This document shows positions 5,148-6,377 of a DNA stretch of 6,377 nucleotides, piece by piece; the stretch's first letter is position 1; each line of letters starts with the position of its first letter. Source of the stretch: an uncultured Megasphaera sp. (GTDB taxonomy: Bacteria; Bacillota; Negativicutes; Veillonellales; Megasphaeraceae); NCBI RefSeq assembly GCF_958350005.1, contig NZ_CATWFF010000119.1, positions 1 to 6,377 of the forward strand, given 5' to 3'. Position numbers and translations under genes: made by a program. Under the pieces are notes generated by a model, which made no database searches, was not told the origin of the DNA, and saw nothing but the letters and a program-made list of their open reading frames with translations.

Positions 5148-6377
5148 TGAAATGGAATGCAGAGGCAAAGGTCGGTTTGGTGACGATTGTAGGCGTTCTG
5201 CTGTTTACCTATGTCATCCTTACGCTGGCTCATGCAGAAATATTCGGCAAGCCCGGGTTTGAAATCCGTGCCATGTTTCAGGATGCCAACGGCTTGCAGA
5301 AAGGGAATTCTGTCCGCTATGTCGGCGTCAACGTCGGTAAAGTCGAGAAGGTAACGCCTTCCCGAGACGGTGTAGAAGTTCTTCTGCGGCTGGATAAGGG
5401 AACGGAAATTCCCAGAGATTCAAAAATATCCATTACGACAGACGGCTTGTTGGGAGAAAAAATGGTATCTATTATTCCAGGCAAGGATAAGGACCATTTA
5501 TTAGCCAGCGGCGATGTGCTGGATGGTGTACAGGGCAAGACCATGGATGATGTCATGGCCAATGCCAATGAAGTTATTAGCGGTGCCAATGAACTCGTTC
5601 ATAATATGAATAAAATAGTGGGAAATCCGCAGAACCAGGCAGCCCTGAGCCAGTCCCTGCAGAATGTAGCGGCTCTTACAGGGCAGACGAATCAGATGCT
5701 CGATGCCAATGCCGGAAATATCCAGCAGATCACGACGAATATGGCCGCCATGACTGCCCAGATGAATGCATCCCTGCAGAACCTGGACGGTGATGGCGCT
5801 ACGACCGATAGTGTCCGGGCCATGGCAGCCAATATGAAAGACGTAACAGCCCGTTTTGATACGATTGCCCGGTCCATGGAACAGATGACTACAGACCCGC
5901 AGAGTAAGGCTGATATTCAGACGACGCTGCGGAACACGGCGGAAATTACGGAAAAAGTCAATCATATCCTAAATGGCGCATCTGGTATAGAAGCAGGCGG
6001 CGAAGCAGGACTGCTGTATAACGATACGAAAAATAAAACCGGTGCCCACGTAAATTTTAAGGTGTACCGCGGCGATTCCTTTGCCTTAATCGGCGCAGAA
6101 CAGATCGGCGACGGTACAAACCTTAACCTGCAGTATGGCCTGCGCCGCCAGGATTTTGAAAGCCGTCTGGGATTGATTAACGGCGAGCTGGGAGCGGGAA
6201 TTGACTTCTTTCACACCGGGCCTCTGCGGCTGAGCCTGGAAGGATACGATCCTGACGACTGGCGGTATCGGCTGAAAGCACAGTATCGTATTTTGCCGGA
6301 CATCTATTTATTTGGCCAGTTTACCCGTCCTATGAAACGAAGCGACGGCGGTAATTATTACGGCATTAATTATGTAT
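5144..6377 (+). CDS. mlaD: MlaD-type MCE protein fused to a C-terminal beta-barrel-like domain (3' end beyond window)
   Basis: The reading frame is open from the ATG at 5144 to the window end: 411 codons and no stop. GGGGA at 5133-5137 precedes it, and the start overlaps the mlaF stop as ATGA; the ATG at 5147 is an alternative. Four parts are visible. Residues 1-9 (MMKWNAEAK) lead into a single inner-membrane helix (10-29). An MCE domain (about 38-115) follows, with FEIRAMFQDANGLQKGNSVRYVGVNVGKV (39-67) and ITTDGLLGEKMVSIIPG (97-113). Residues 130-278 are an Asn/Gln/Met/Ala-rich, mainly helical linker. Residues 300-411 alternate polar and hydrophobic residues in strand-turn-strand fashion, with many Tyr, Phe and Arg, as in outer-membrane barrels. 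E. coli MlaD (about 180 residues) lacks the last two parts. The inferred role is a trimeric or hexameric lipid conduit between the two membranes, working with MlaE and MlaF. The MCE assignment is secure; the barrel rests on strand pattern and my memory of the Veillonella protein. Confidence 0.9.
   Translation, partial: MMKWNAEAKVGLVTIVGVLLFTYVILTLAHAEIFGKPGFEIRAMFQDANGLQKGNSVRYVGVNVGKVEKVTPSRDGVEVLLRLDKGTEIPRDSKISITTDGLLGEKMVSIIPGKDKDHLLASGDVLDGVQGKTMDDVMANANEVISGANELVHNMNKIVGNPQNQAALSQSLQNVAALTGQTNQMLDANAGNIQQITTNMAAMTAQMNASLQNLDGDGATTDSVRAMAANMKDVTARFDTIARSMEQMTTDPQSKADIQTTLRNTAEITEKVNHILNGASGIEAGGEAGLLYNDTKNKTGAHVNFKVYRGDSFALIGAEQIGDGTNLNLQYGLRRQDFESRLGLINGELGAGIDFFHTGPLRLSLEGYDPDDWRYRLKAQYRILPDIYLFGQFTRPMKRSDGGNYYGINYV

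Noticed and set aside
5501..5965. Open frame on the - strand opposite the mlaD linker (154 codons)
   Set aside because: It is antisense to the helical linker, with an isoleucine/histidine-rich translation and no domain. The sense frame is continuous and explains the region.
1..6377. CRISPR arrays, tRNA or rRNA genes, insertion sequences, prophage or toxin-antitoxin genes
   Set aside because: I looked for repeat arrays, cloverleaf-like stretches, transposase motifs and terminal inverted repeats and found none; coding sequence and short intergenic regions account for the window.

Overview
The window looks like part of the chromosome of a diderm (outer-membrane-bearing) Firmicute of the class Negativicutes, in the Veillonella/Megasphaera/Dialister neighbourhood. 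Three things suggest this. The ribosome binding sites are strong and Firmicute-like (AGGAGG, GGGAGG). Base composition is near balanced by eye. Most tellingly, there is an Mla lipid-transport operon, which only makes sense in a cell with an outer membrane, and its MCE protein carries a C-terminal beta-strand-rich, barrel-like extension. As I recall, that fusion has been described for Veillonella parvula. Genus assignment is inference, not something the sequence proves.

Left block (about 1-2810, + strand): a tightly packed operon whose start lies upstream of the window. It encodes an ABC ATPase (ZnuC-like, 19-693), an ABC-3 family membrane permease (ZnuB-like, 686-1522), a Fur-family zinc-responsive repressor (Zur-like, 1500-1976) and a class A beta-lactamase-fold serine hydrolase (1973-2743). 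Each gene overlaps the next by 4 to 23 bases, so translational coupling is likely. The extracytoplasmic metal-binding protein (ZnuA) is not in the window. The block ends in a strong hairpin terminator at 2767-2807 that also serves the convergent gene.

Middle (2832-3624): a nitroreductase-family FMN oxidoreductase on the - strand (2832-3356), followed by a divergent intergenic region of 268 bases. That region holds two good sigma-70-type promoter candidates reading right into the mla operon, a direct repeat with an 11-base period, a 14-base palindrome inside a weaker leftward promoter candidate, and a hairpin-rich leader for the nitroreductase.

Right block (3625-6377, + strand): mlaE (permease, 3625-4389), mlaF (ATPase, 4398-5147) and mlaD (5144 to beyond the window end). 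MlaE and MlaF form the inner-membrane ABC engine. MlaD is anchored there by one N-terminal helix, carries one MCE domain, then about 150 residues of mostly helical linker and at least 110 residues of alternating beta-strand pattern. The likely reading is one polypeptide spanning the periplasm from inner to outer membrane, which would replace the soluble MlaC shuttle and the MlaA outer-membrane part of the proteobacterial pathway. No MlaA, MlaB or MlaC is present here. This fusion is the most interesting item in the window, although it appears to belong to an already described type.
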